From contig MARA01000005.1 of NCBI GenBank assembly GCA_001792895.1, forward strand, positions 1,054,001 through 1,118,000: DNA of 64,000 nt, given 5' to 3'. Below the pieces are notes generated by a model. The model searched no databases and was not told the origin of the DNA. It was given only the letters and a program-made list of their open reading frames with translations. Position numbers and translations under genes: made by a program. This document shows, one piece after another, positions 21,374 to 32,033 of this stretch (its first letter is position 1; every line of letters starts with the position of its first letter). The stretch comes from Lentinus brumalis. Lineage: Eukaryota; Basidiomycota; Agaricomycetes; Polyporales; Polyporaceae.

Positions 21374-23767
21374 ATGCTTGCAGCCGGCCTGCTTTCCTTT
21401 GTTCTCTTTGCGGTCGCGCTGGGCAGGCCCTCCTCCGACTCACACGAGCTGATCACACGTAGCCAGCACGATGTGACGCCTTCAGGTTTCATCGAGGGCG
21501 GAGCCCCTTCGGATGGCATAGTACGACTCACGGTCACCATGCCTCAGAGCAACATCAGCGGTCTGCATACCGCTCTACTCGATGTGAGCGATCCGTACAG
21601 TTCGAACTATGGCAAGCATCTATCCAAAAACGAGGTGAGATTGTGCAAATACTGGACCGTCGAATGTTTTGACTTACCCGAGGTCACATAACAGCTAGCC
21701 CAATTCATCGCCCCGAAGCCTGAGAGCGTACAAGCTGTGACGCATTGGTTGAATAAGAACGGGATCACCGCGACGAACAGTTCGCTGGCTGGAGATGAGC
21801 TGACCATACATGTTCCTGTGGAGAAGGCGAACACTCTGCTGGCCGCCAACTTCACAACCTTCATCCATGAGAAGACGAACACGGCTATGGTCCGCACCTT
21901 GGCCTACTCTCTCCCCGCAAACCTTGCCGACCATGTTTCGTTTGTCTACCCGACCACCCAGTAAGTGTCCAATCTGAACCTTGTGTCGCAACTTGGCTCA
22001 GTCAAACCATTATAGCTTCGTGCCGCCTGCATCCAAATCGGGATCGATGACAATCTCCAGACCGCGCCGTCGCCTGTCGGACAACGTCGCACGGGACGTT
22101 GTCCCCGCGGCTTGCGCAAACACGATCTCGCCCGCGTGCCTGTTCGCGCTCTACAACATACCAGCCGACGCAGCCTCAGCACCCCAGAACAACCTTTTTG
22201 TTGCCGGCTTTGGGAAGGAAATCGCGGCGGATGACGATCTGCAGGTAAAGGAACAAAGATCCCGTTGTATCATACTACTCGCTGACGGATGTCGTCTGGA
22301 CAGGCATTCTTGACGCAGACGCGCCCGGATAACCCAGCCCTCGCTAGGACAACGTACCAGCTGACGTCGGTCGATGGTATCACGAACTTCACGCAAGGCA
22401 CTCAGGAGGGTGTGAGTGCATGTGGTCTGTTCTAGCCTGGCTGCAACTCACGCAATGGGAACAGAGCGCGGACATCCAGTATACGGTCGGCGTCGCCACG
22501 AATGTCCCCGTAACCTATGTGAGCGTCGGGGGCGGCTCGTCGTTGTCAGACAACCTCGCCATGATCAACTTCCTCATCCAACTGGATGAAGCCCCACTCG
22601 TCCTCACGACCAGCTACGGCTTCCAGGAAGATTTCAGCGGCTCCAACCTAGATCTCGCGATGTCAGTATATTCTTTGAGTTACCGCTACCACCATGTTTT
22701 GCTCACCTCCGTCGTAGTCAGTTATGTAATGCATATGCTCAACTTGGCGCGCGAGGAACGTCCGTCGTCTTCTCTTCCGGAGATTCTGGGGTAGCAGGGA
22801 GTGGCTTTCAAGACCCAGTCTGTCTCCCAAATAACGTGTTTTTGCCGACCTTCCCGTCTGGCTGTCCGTTGTGCGTGACTATTCGTTCTCTGAGAGCATA
22901 CACTTACCATTCCCACAGTGTGACCTCCGTCGGCGGCACAACTGGGATCAACCCCGAAGTCGCGCTGTCCATCTCATCCGGGGGCTTCTCCAACATCTTC
23001 CCTCGCCCGGCCTACCAGGAGGCCGCGGTAGGTAATTACCTTACAGCTCTTGGCAACATCAACGCAGGTCTCTTCAACACTACCGGACGCGCCTATCCAG
23101 ACGTAGCACTGCAGGCTCAATTCTACTTCGTGATCACAAACGGGGCACCCCTGGACGGCGGCTTCGTGGGAACCAGCGCGTCCTCGCCCGTTTTCGCGAG
23201 CATGGTCTCGCTCGTCAACGACCGCTTGCTGAACGCCGGGAAACCCCCGCTGGGATTCTTGAACCCACTGCTTTACTCGGACAAGGCCACGGCGATGTTC
23301 AATGATATCACGGAGGGGAGCAACCCGGGATGCAACACCAATGGCTTCTCGGCTTTCGCAGGGTGGGATGCGGTACGCAATCTTTCATTTGCTCTTGTTC
23401 AAGAGATGATGATAGTTATGACGATTCTGTCATGCGATGATAGGTCACTGGATTTGGCAGTGTCGACTTCCAGAGATTCCTGACTGTGGCGCTCGCGGAC
23501 GACACTAGGGCCACTCCAACGCCGCCTTCCAGCAGCTCGGCCCCGCAAAGCTCGACGCAGGATCCAGCGCCGACGCAGGGATCTGGGGACCAAGCAGCTG
23601 GGCCTTCCACGCAAGGAGCTGCATCGACGTCCGCATCGTCTCAGAACCCCAGCCAGACAGGTGCTAAAGGTAACGGCGCCATGCGGGGTGCAGGAGCAGG
23701 TCTCGGTTTCGCGCCGGTCTCATCCGCGACCGTCCTCCTCTCGCTCGCGCTCGTCCTATTCGCCTAG
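21374..23767 (+). CDS. sedolisin-family serine-carboxyl (tripeptidyl) peptidase, S53, GPI-anchored
   Basis: Eight exons (21374-21634, 21695-21960, 22016-22244, 22304-22411, 22465-22665, 22722-22867, 22919-23372, 23444-23767) give 662 residues in one frame. The signal peptide is MLAAGLLSFVLFAVALG. The prodomain runs to about residue 195 and contains YGKHLSKNE, typical of S53 propeptides. The catalytic Glu and Asp are E287 and D291 (E-x3-D, created exactly by splicing of intron 4), the oxyanion Asp is D376 (SSGDSG) and the nucleophile is S490 (GTSASSP). The Ca-site region DIT...AGWDAVTGFG follows. After the fold comes a Ser/Thr/Pro/Gln-rich linker and a hydrophobic tail (ATVLLSLALVLFA) preceded by small residues (GAKGNGAM), a GPI-attachment signal. 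It probably degrades proteins outside the cell at acid pH while held at the cell surface. Confidence 0.92.
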
Positions 23768-23922
23768 CTGTCAAGTGCTCCGGGGTTCATGTACCCATAT
23801 CGAGGCTATGTGTTGATAGGAAGCTTGTATACGATTATGTATATGTACTAGATGCAGCGGATGTATCGGAACTCCGGACTTCGTTCTCTGCATCACCTCC
23901 GCCTGAACCTTGGAGCACAAAA

Positions 23923-25613
23923 TCAATCATCGTCCACATGATAGTCCAGCCTCCGGGGCTCTGGAGTACGAGCGGAGAACTCCAGGCCTTCACTCTTTAC
24001 CAGCTCCCATCCTTCGGCCGGGTCGATGGTCTCAAGCCTGAGCCGGCTTCCCATTCTATGCACGCGCCAGAATGTCGGTGTGTTGTCTTTGATCTGGAAG
24101 GAGATGTACACAAGGCTCGGTATACCCGCAGCTAGGTCTTCTGCGCACTCCGTCGCATCGAGAAATGGGGCGAAGCAGCCTCCGAAGCGGAACACCCAGG
24201 CTGGGCCGTAGTCATCGCTCGGCGGTTCGTCGCTGACTACGTGGGCCTCTGTCGGTAGCGAGGTGTCTAATCGGAGAACAAGGAAGGAGAGGTGATCATA
24301 TCTTGGAAGCATATCGAGCAGGATACGCTGGGTGACTCTCAGTACAAGCATTCGGTAACTCTGCGATGAGATCGACGTACCAGCAAGTCTGGGGAGTGTA
24401 CATCCGTCTGCATGTTGAGGGAGATGTCGAGCGCGAAATGCGTGACCTTCTCAGCTAGAGTGTCCGAGTACAGAATGTCCGCGACGCCACCGTCTGGGAC
24501 GCAGCCTTCTTCCTCTTCGTGACGGTAGTATGCAAAGTGTAGGAGGAGATGCGTCGGTCGCGCCCCCGAGAGGACTTCATGCAGCCTCCTCCGCGTGCTA
24601 TAGAACTCATTCGGGCATACGATATCCACGCGTCGGACGGGCGACGTGAGACCTAGCGCGTACATCGATTCCACATCTCCGGAGAGTTCTTCCAGGTTGT
24701 GCCAACACGCCTGCTCCAAGTTGTCGGTGCGTATCTCCTCCATGTCGACCTCCTCAACAAACACATCCATGATGTCGAGTCGCACCAATTTGGGAAACGC
24801 GCGGACGAGGAACTCGCGGACGAGGTCTGCAGGGTTCCGAAGGGATAGAGTGCGGACACCCGGTAAGCGCAACGCCTGGCACCACTCTTCCGAATTATGG
24901 CGGCTCCGCACATCTGAATACCACACGATGAGAGTCTGCAGCGTGTGGTAACAGTGTACGGACAGTGTATCCAGGAGATGGGGCAGCGGCAGGTCATCGT
25001 AGTGGTTTGCAATGACGTCGTGCATCCAGCAGTCGACCTCAAGTGTCCGCAGATACGAATGCATCGTGTGGAGGAGCTCGCATGAAAGCAGGCCGACGGA
25101 GGAGACGCGCAGAGATCTCAGGCTACTGAGGGACGCGATTGAGGAGACGAGGCGGTGCTCGCGCTCCAAAAGCTCTTCACACCAATCGATGCTGAGGTCC
25201 TCGAGCCGCGTCGCCGCCTTCAGGACACGGACCAACAGAGAGGCGCCATGGAGATCAGGATCGTTTGCATACACCCGGTACTCCTCCGCATAGTGCCTGA
25301 GCTTGAGAGCAATGCGAGTGTGCAGCTGGCGAATATTTGGAGCACGGCGCGGGTATCTCGGAGGATGAATCGACAGAACGAGACCAGTCGCTTGTCGTCG
25401 GGATGGTGATGGGGAACTGGAGGAGGCGTCTGGCGCCCTCCGCGCAGATGTCTTTGCTCGTCAGCATGAGAGCCTTTACGTCCGCTCTCTTGTCTAGCAG
25501 TTGGAGTAGTATGGCGAAGATGTCGAAGGGAAGGCTTGGGGTGCATGTTCGGCAAAGTGACCAGACTCTACGGTAGAGCCAGACATGCCCTGTTCCTGCG
25601 ACATTGTAGCCAT
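23923..25613 (-). CDS. F-box/leucine-rich-repeat type protein, frame-disrupted
   Basis: The N-terminal F-box (LPFDIFAILLQLLDKRADV then ALMLTSKDICAEGARRLL) is followed by a long body with loosely repeated leucine-rich segments (RLEDLSIDW, SLRSLRVSS, LRTLEVD, GVRTLSLRN), the usual shape of the large Agaricomycete F-box/LRR families. One good intron (24328-24380) joins the C-terminal exon that ends at 23923. Frame is lost three times, at G runs (plus strand) 25538-25541, 25400-25402 and 25351-25353; one extra base in each joins the start ATG (25613), the F-box and the LRR body into one protein. F-box proteins recruit substrates to SCF ubiquitin ligases. The target is unknown. Pseudogene or assembly error: see findings. 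Confidence 0.75.
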
Positions 25614-26197
25614 GAGTACTAAATCCTCGAGACCTGATAGCATCGCACAGACCAGAAGTACGGCGTGGTGGGCGGATCGTGCTGTACTGTGTATGCAAGA
25701 TACGAGTTGCATGTAGTGGTGGGTGGCGCTGGTTCAGTTTGCTAGCACAGCTTGCTTCAATCAATCCGCCGCTACAGTGGATGACTCAATAAATCTTATG
25801 GGAAGCCCTGTCGATCAGATTGGGACCGGAGCATTCAAAATCAGAGATAGTTCAAGATACTTCACGAATGGCCTGTGACTGCCTAGCCAGCTACATAGCA
25901 TGAGCATGTCGAGGTAAGCTACAAGACTGTTGCATATTGCTCGACCAAGCAACTTGGGCTGAAGCGATCCAACATCCACCACTGCGATTCGACAGAATAT
26001 CATCGGGACTCCAGTGCGTCGTCAGCCTTGTCTTGCTCGTATGCGCGTCCCTCAACGCCGCGGCTGCAGGGGTTGGTAGTGCCTTGTGCCAGTCTGACAG
26101 TCGCATCTCTACTACCGACGTAGTGAAACCATTCTGAAGTGTCCGTACATGAGCCATGATGAAAATACAAGATATAGATCATACACGACCATACCTT
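25614..26197. other. intergenic, nothing recognised
   Basis: Upstream of the F-box gene and downstream of the small minus-strand gene. A minus-strand frame at 26157-25891 could be a 3' exon of the latter, but support is weak. Confidence 0.4.
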
Positions 26198-26407
26198 CTA
26201 TACGCGTTTCTGCGAATTCTCCTCGCTGAGGGCGTCCGCGAGCTTCTGGAGCTGCACGGAAGTGGTCGTCTCTCCACGGTTGTTGGCAAGGTTGCGAGCG
26301 CGCAGGCGGTGGAGAAAGTTGTCCAAACGCCGTTGAGCAACGTCAGATGAGATTTGTTGAACGCGGAGCGTCTCAAGACGCAAAGGAGGAGTTACTGCAG
26401 CATCCAT
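26198..26407 (-). CDS. small helical protein, unrecognised
   Basis: From the ATG at 26407 the frame codes 69 residues with good GC-ending codons: a short N-terminus, then a segment rich in Leu, Arg, Gln and Ala (DVAQRRLDNFLHRLRARN and SVQLQKLADALSEEN) that should be mostly alpha-helical, perhaps a coiled coil, ending QKRV. It lies upstream of squalene synthase on the opposite strand. I do not recognise the family; small kinetochore or complex-assembly subunits have this general look, but that is only a resemblance. A GT right after the last codons could make it continue into a further exon (acceptor near 26130). Confidence 0.5.
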   Translation of the reverse strand: MDAAVTPPLRLETLRVQQISSDVAQRRLDNFLHRLRARNLANNRGETTTSVQLQKLADALSEENSQKRV

Positions 26408-26771
26408 GGAGACAGTCAAGAAGAAAGGGCAGAGATGGCGCCGCGTAGTTTTCCAAACGGGCGCCCATCATAAATATGGATTTCGAGCAGCTCGAAGCTT
26501 CCCACTTCAGGACCACTCTACAGTGAAATGTTTGGAGCCTAACTTGCAAATGTATGTCAGAGTCCCCGTAGAAGGAGGCTGCGGAACTCACTGTAACCAA
26601 CTCTCGCGGTCCACTTGCATTAACTCCCGGGCCGGTCACGTGTGCGGGGAGTCGTACGACGGAGACTTGAAGAGAGAACGCGGACTCGGCCATCTCGCCC
26701 TCCTCCCCGTCCCAGACCCGGAGACCGCCATCACGACCGTTCTATCCTTATTCTAGCCAAAACTCAGCATA

Positions 26772-28997
26772 ATGGGGGCCGCGTCTATGCTCACCCTCCT
26801 CCTCACTCATCCTCTCGAGTTCCGCACCCTCCTCCAGTACAAGATCTGGCACGAACCGAAACGCGACATCACAAATCCCTCAGAACATGCCACCTCGGGC
26901 TGGGACCGCCCCTCAATGCAGAGGTGTTGGTACTTCCTTGACATGACAAGTCGTAGTTTCGCTGGAGTCGTCAAGGAGCTCGAGGGAGACTTGGCGAGGT
27001 TGGTGAGTACCCGCCCTCTTCGGTCGTGAGCGGGTCACGGCTTGTCAAACATATGAGGAAACATGTGTTGCCTACCCATTGGATCGCTGGACTTGGTACA
27101 TATCTATCCCTGACCCCGAACCTAACTCTGCGTCTGACGAGGAGTGCCAGCGCGCACGCTCCTGCCCTCTCCTTCAGCTCCATGCACGCGTCACTTTGCG
27201 AGCTGCGCCCGCAGTGCTCTGCCAGCTCGCCTTGATGCTGTCATTTGTCTACAGGGAATGCGTGCAATCGCAATGCCACGGAGCCGAGCACGGAGGATCG
27301 TAAGGCTCCAGCCATTCAGTGCAAGTTGCCCCGCTGGCCTCAGCAGACTCCCTCGAGCACGCTTGCTAGATTGGTCGTCATAAAACTCCCGTCGGACCGA
27401 GTCAGACCGTTTTAGTCTGCCGAGGTGGTGCCGCACGAGCCGGGTCTCCGCTGCACCAGTACAGTGCTCGTGTGCTGCCTCTTGCCACGCTCCCCTACCA
27501 TCCCTCGCGCTTCGAATGTCGCTGATCAGCTTTCCAGGTTTGCTTGTTCTATCTCATGCTACGAGGCTTGGACACGATCGAAGACGACATGACGCTACCT
27601 GACGAAAAGAAGCAGCCCCTGCTCCGCCAATTCCACCAACTCGCCGTCCAGCCTGGGTGGACGTTCACCGAGTCGGGGCCCAACGAGAAGGACAGGCAAC
27701 TGTTGGTCGAGTGGACGGTCGTGTGCGAGGAGCTGCACCGTCTTGAACCGCGGTATGTGAATTTCAGTGCTCCTTCGCATGGTCCACGCATATACTCACT
27801 ATATGCGCGACGCAGGTACCGCGATATCATTCTCGACATCACGCAGAAGATGGCGGCCGGCATGGCGGACTACGCGCACAAAGCAGCGACGACAGAATCC
27901 CTCTACGTCGAGACGATCGACGAATACAATCTCTACTGCCACTACGTCGCCGGCCTTGTCGGCGAGGGTCTGTCGCGAATCTGGTCTGCGTCCGGCAAGG
28001 AGGCGGAGTGGCTCGGAGACCAACTTGAGCTGTCGAACGCTATGGGGATCATGCTCCAGAAGACGAACATCATCCGCGACTTCCGCGAGGACGCCGAGGA
28101 GAACCGCTTCTTCTGGCCACGCGAGATCTGGGGGCGTGAGCTGTACGGCAAGGCGGCGGGGGGCAGGCCCGGGTTCGCGGACATGAAGGAGCTGTACCAG
28201 CCCGGCAATGAGAAGCAGGCGCTGTGGGTGCAGAGCGGGATGGTCGCGGACGTGCTCACGCATGCGTGCGACTCGCTCGACTACCTCCGGCTCCTTACGA
28301 AGCAGAGCGTGTTCGCGTTCTGCGCGATCCCGCAGACGATGGCCATGGCGACACTCACATTGTGCTTCATGAACTACGACATGTTCCAGCGTCACATTAA
28401 GATCCGCAAGGCGGAGGCGGCCTCAGTACGTCCCCTCTCCGTCCTGCACAGACGTTTGCTAACCTGTCCCGTGCCTTCCCAGTTAATTATGAAGTCAACC
28501 AACCCCCGCGACGTGTGCTTTATCTTCCGCGACTACTCCCGCAAGATCCACGCTCGCGCACTGCCAGAAGATCCCAGCTTCCTCCGGATATCCGTATCAT
28601 GTGGCAAGGTTCGTCCTCTCTCTCTCTTTCTCCTTGCCTCGCTCTCCCTTGCATCTGACGAACGCCCGCGCAGATCGAGCAATGGTGCGAGCGGAACTAC
28701 CCCTCCTTCGTCATGATCAAGTCCGTCTCGGGCGGCTCCATGTACAACCCGAACGACGCCCGCTCGCGCGTCATCGAAGCCGCGGACGCGCGCGACCGCG
28801 AACTCCAGCGCGAGAAGCGCATCGCGGAGCTCCGCGAGAAACACCCCTCCGCTGCCGCGAAGCTCGCGCAACAGGAGGAGAGCTCGTTCGGGGAGATGCT
28901 CATGTACGTGGGCACGGCGTTCATACTCGTCTTCGGGATCAGCGTCGGCGCCGCGTGGGTGCTCATCAAGCTCTACGACCTGAAGCTCAACGTATAG
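26772..28997 (+). CDS. ERG9: squalene synthase (farnesyl-diphosphate farnesyltransferase)
   Basis: Five exons (26772-27002, 27538-27752, 27816-28425, 28483-28608, 28674-28997), 501 residues. It joins two farnesyl diphosphates head to head through presqualene diphosphate to squalene, the first committed step of ergosterol synthesis, at the ER membrane. Both Asp-rich Mg-binding motifs are present: DTIEDD (89-94) and DFREDAEEN (237-245). The YCHYVAGLVGEGLS helix and the QKTNIIRDF block are intact. A hydrophobic anchor (about 471-492) precedes the short C-terminus KLYDLKLNV. Intron 1 is 535 bp, about ten times the local norm; the others are 57-65 bp. The last intron uses a GTTCGT donor. Confidence 0.95.
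27003..27537 (+). other. unusually long first intron of ERG9
   Basis: GTGAGT donor after codon 77 and TTTCCAG acceptor before VCLFYL. The joined protein aligns with squalene synthases without gap, so the whole 535 bases are removed. I find no inverted repeat, domain or clear small-RNA box in it. Confidence 0.75.
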
Positions 28998-29297
28998 GTC
29001 TTGCTTTTGGACTTCTGCGGGGTCTGGAGTTTTGGTTTTTTGGTGTGCTGAGACACTGGCGATGTTTTGCGCGACGCGTTGACGAGCCACGTTCTTGTTT
29101 TCGTGATCGTTTAGTTACGATACCCATATTACAATACAGTGCTTATATAGAAATGCGCGACGACTATACATGGTCCCGCGTGTTCCCATATTGTCCGCGC
29201 GAGATCCAAAAGAGAGAAGGAGGTGAATACACTACTTGAACATAACCAGAGGGCGACATAAGAGAGAAGGGAAGAGGCATAGGTAGGCAGGCGTCGT

Positions 29298-31708
29298 CTA
29301 CTTCCTGCGCTTCGTGGCTGTTCGAAGATCATAAGCACGGCAGCAACTCAAGCGCACGAGGACTGCTCACCGGCCGTCTGTGCTGGGGCCTTGCGCTTCT
29401 GGCCCGGCTTCGGTGACTCGTCGCCCCCTTGGTCGACCTTCGGCTTCTTTGCTTTGGTCGGCTTCCGTCGTACGCCATCAAGCGGGACGGGAGCACCTGG
29501 ATCAGCCTCGCATTCGGGGCAAAACCATTCACCGTCAGGGATAGCATCCAGTGGCGGATCCAAACACTTCAAGTGGTACGGGTAGTCACACTACAGAATC
29601 CGCGTTAAAGGCTTGCTCTTCGGCTACAGGGGGCATGTACAGCTTACCTTGTCGCACTCCAAGGGAGCGTCGTCGTCGCCGTTGTCCTGGTCACAGACGA
29701 CGCAGATATCCGGTGGGTTGACGTCGATGGGATGGCGGGGGAGGTCAGAGAACGCTTCGTTCGGTCGTGCCAGAATGAACGTCGTGTTCTGCCCCGGGGC
29801 AACTCTGGAGGTTGGCACGGGGGTGTGTCAAAGAGGCTGATGAGATTGTCGAGCTTGTGCACGCACTGGATGACATCGATGCCTGCAAGTGGCATATTTT
29901 GTATGGGCTTGGTTGCGCTCTTGGGTTGGTCCGGACCGTGCCCAAGTTCCCCTGATGATAGCGACAGATGAAAGTTAGAAAGGACGGTTGGCGACCGCGA
30001 GAGAAAGCGCAAACCGTTCAGAGCTCCTTGTCCGAATGCAATGGTCATGACGCCGGTCTCCTCCTGAGCGATGGCCCAGTGAGTAACCCCACCGCACGCG
30101 GCATGGATGATTTTGCAACCCCTGATAAAATCGATCAAGTAGCGAAGAGACGAAAGCAACAGAGCGTGCATACTGCATTTCGGGAATATACTTGAATGTA
30201 GAGTAAGGCTGTCCGCCAGACCCTAACGCCCGGACACGAGTCAGTGTGTAGCTTGACGCACAACTGCATGATCCACGAACCATCGCCAGTGTTCTTCCAC
30301 TTGCCCGCAATCCAGTACATGCCCTGTTTGTCGATTACAACCGAGTTTGATGGACCGGCATTGACGTGAACAGCCTTGGAGAGCTCGTTCGGTCCAGCGA
30401 ACTGGGGCACGATCTTGGGCACGAGGGCATCTTGTTGGTTCCCCAGACCGAGTCGGCAGTAACCATTATAGCCCCAGACAAACACGCGTCTGCGAGAGAT
30501 GTGGTTCAGTAAGATTCCGGACATAGTCGAACAGTAAAACTTACCCGTCGCTGTCAAGTGCGATCGCGTGCTGAGGACCGCAGGCAATCTGAACGATCTT
30601 GCGGTCAGCAAGCCCTTTGACGAGAACTACATGCAAACTCATTGAGATGTCGTCATAGCGGGATGAAACTGTGGTTCTCACTGGGTTCGGTTTCATAATC
30701 AAAGGCAGATTTGCCTGCAGACACGATGCGCTCGCCCGCCTGACCATTGCCTAGCTGACCCTTCTCCTCACTGCCAAATGCGAATACTATTGCCGGGTGA
30801 ATTGAGTCTCGCTCCGCATTAAAACCAGGATTGACTCACCCTTGCCGCTCTCGGTGAGCACGACGGAGAAGGTGGTGCCGGCCGCAGCCTTCGTGACCTT
30901 CTCCTTCGCACCCCCATGCTTAGGCCCTTGCACCAACTTGAAGGACTGAATTTCTGGACATGCGGGGTGACCACACTACCAGCTGGGAGGTTTGCGACAC
31001 GTCACGGCCGAACAACACTTGAGTACACTCACCTGGCCCGCATGGTTCGCCCCAGCCGACCACAACTGCCCGTCGCTTCCCACGAGCAGTGTATGGTTCC
31101 GCCCACATGCCGCATGAACAAAATGCGTGTGTTTTGGCGCACCAAGGTCCTGTGGGGTAATGCGTCTCGGTTCGTTCTCGGAAATCGCGTCGATACCAGC
31201 CACCCCTAGGCAAGACTTGTCGTTGCGCCCGAACATCCATGCGACGCCGTCGACGTCAAGCACCACACAGTGGCAGCCGGCGCATGACGTGTGGATAGAA
31301 ACCGCTTGGATATTGCTGAGGGAGCGAAGGATGTGGGGTTCGGGGAGATCGGTGCTATGGACAAGGACATGGATTGAGGACAAGTGCGGGGTACATAGCA
31401 AGGAACACGCACGAGGTACCATCCTCCTGGCTCTTCTTCCCTCCTTTATCCTTCTTGCCAAGGCGCGGCCTGCATTATCCGTCAGCTTCAGCTCGTGTTC
31501 ACGGCACATTCAGTATACGAGTGAGGCGTTCGCTGGTCCTGAAACCCCATTCGCAACTTGCAAGGGCCGCCGAGACCAGCAGCCACCGCGAGAATCACGG
31601 GGGTGGTACTACTCACCAGTCGGTGCCTCCGCATAGCAACACTTCACCGAAAGACACTTCAGCGATCAGGACAACGACAACGACAACATCAATGTACCTC
31701 TTCCCCAT
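29298..31708 (-). CDS. RCC1-repeat protein with C-terminal PHD finger
   Basis: Thirteen exons on the minus strand (31708-31617, 31469-31413, 31354-31033, 30945-30840, 30786-30682, 30626-30545, 30489-30281, 30222-30192, 30121-30015, 29951-29867, 29804-29648, 29590-29371, 29317-29298) give 530 residues with all phases consistent. Residues about 20-400 are RCC1/beta-propeller blades, seen in [65 protein letters not shown] and [13 protein letters not shown]. Residues 433-478 are a complete C4HC3 PHD finger (C433, C436, C449, C452, H457, C460, C475, C478, with W473). A Lys-rich tail ending ATKRRK is a likely nuclear signal. It probably reads histone tails while the propeller binds a partner. The first residues include a Val run from a GTTGTC repeat, so the exact start is uncertain. 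Confidence 0.87.
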
Positions 31709-32033
31709 TGCTGTTCAGGCTGGGAGCTGGCTGCGGGAGTCGAGGGGGCGGACATCGTTATACCGCCTTACAAGTGGGTTGAACAAGAGAGAGCGACGGC
31801 GTGGGACAGACGGTCGCGCCCTCCTCGCTACCCGCCCAGGCCCCGAACCGTCCGAACTGTCAGAACGGACGTCCGTCCTCGAGCCCCGTCGATGGCATTC
31901 CCGCCGAGCTCGAGGTCTGTGATGCGAAGGGATCTATGGTACATTCTATTGTGTAGACTAGATAGGGAGACCGTCCAAGCAGCGTATACAATACATCGAA
32001 AGCGTGTAAGAATAATCCAAAAGTACTGCGGAA

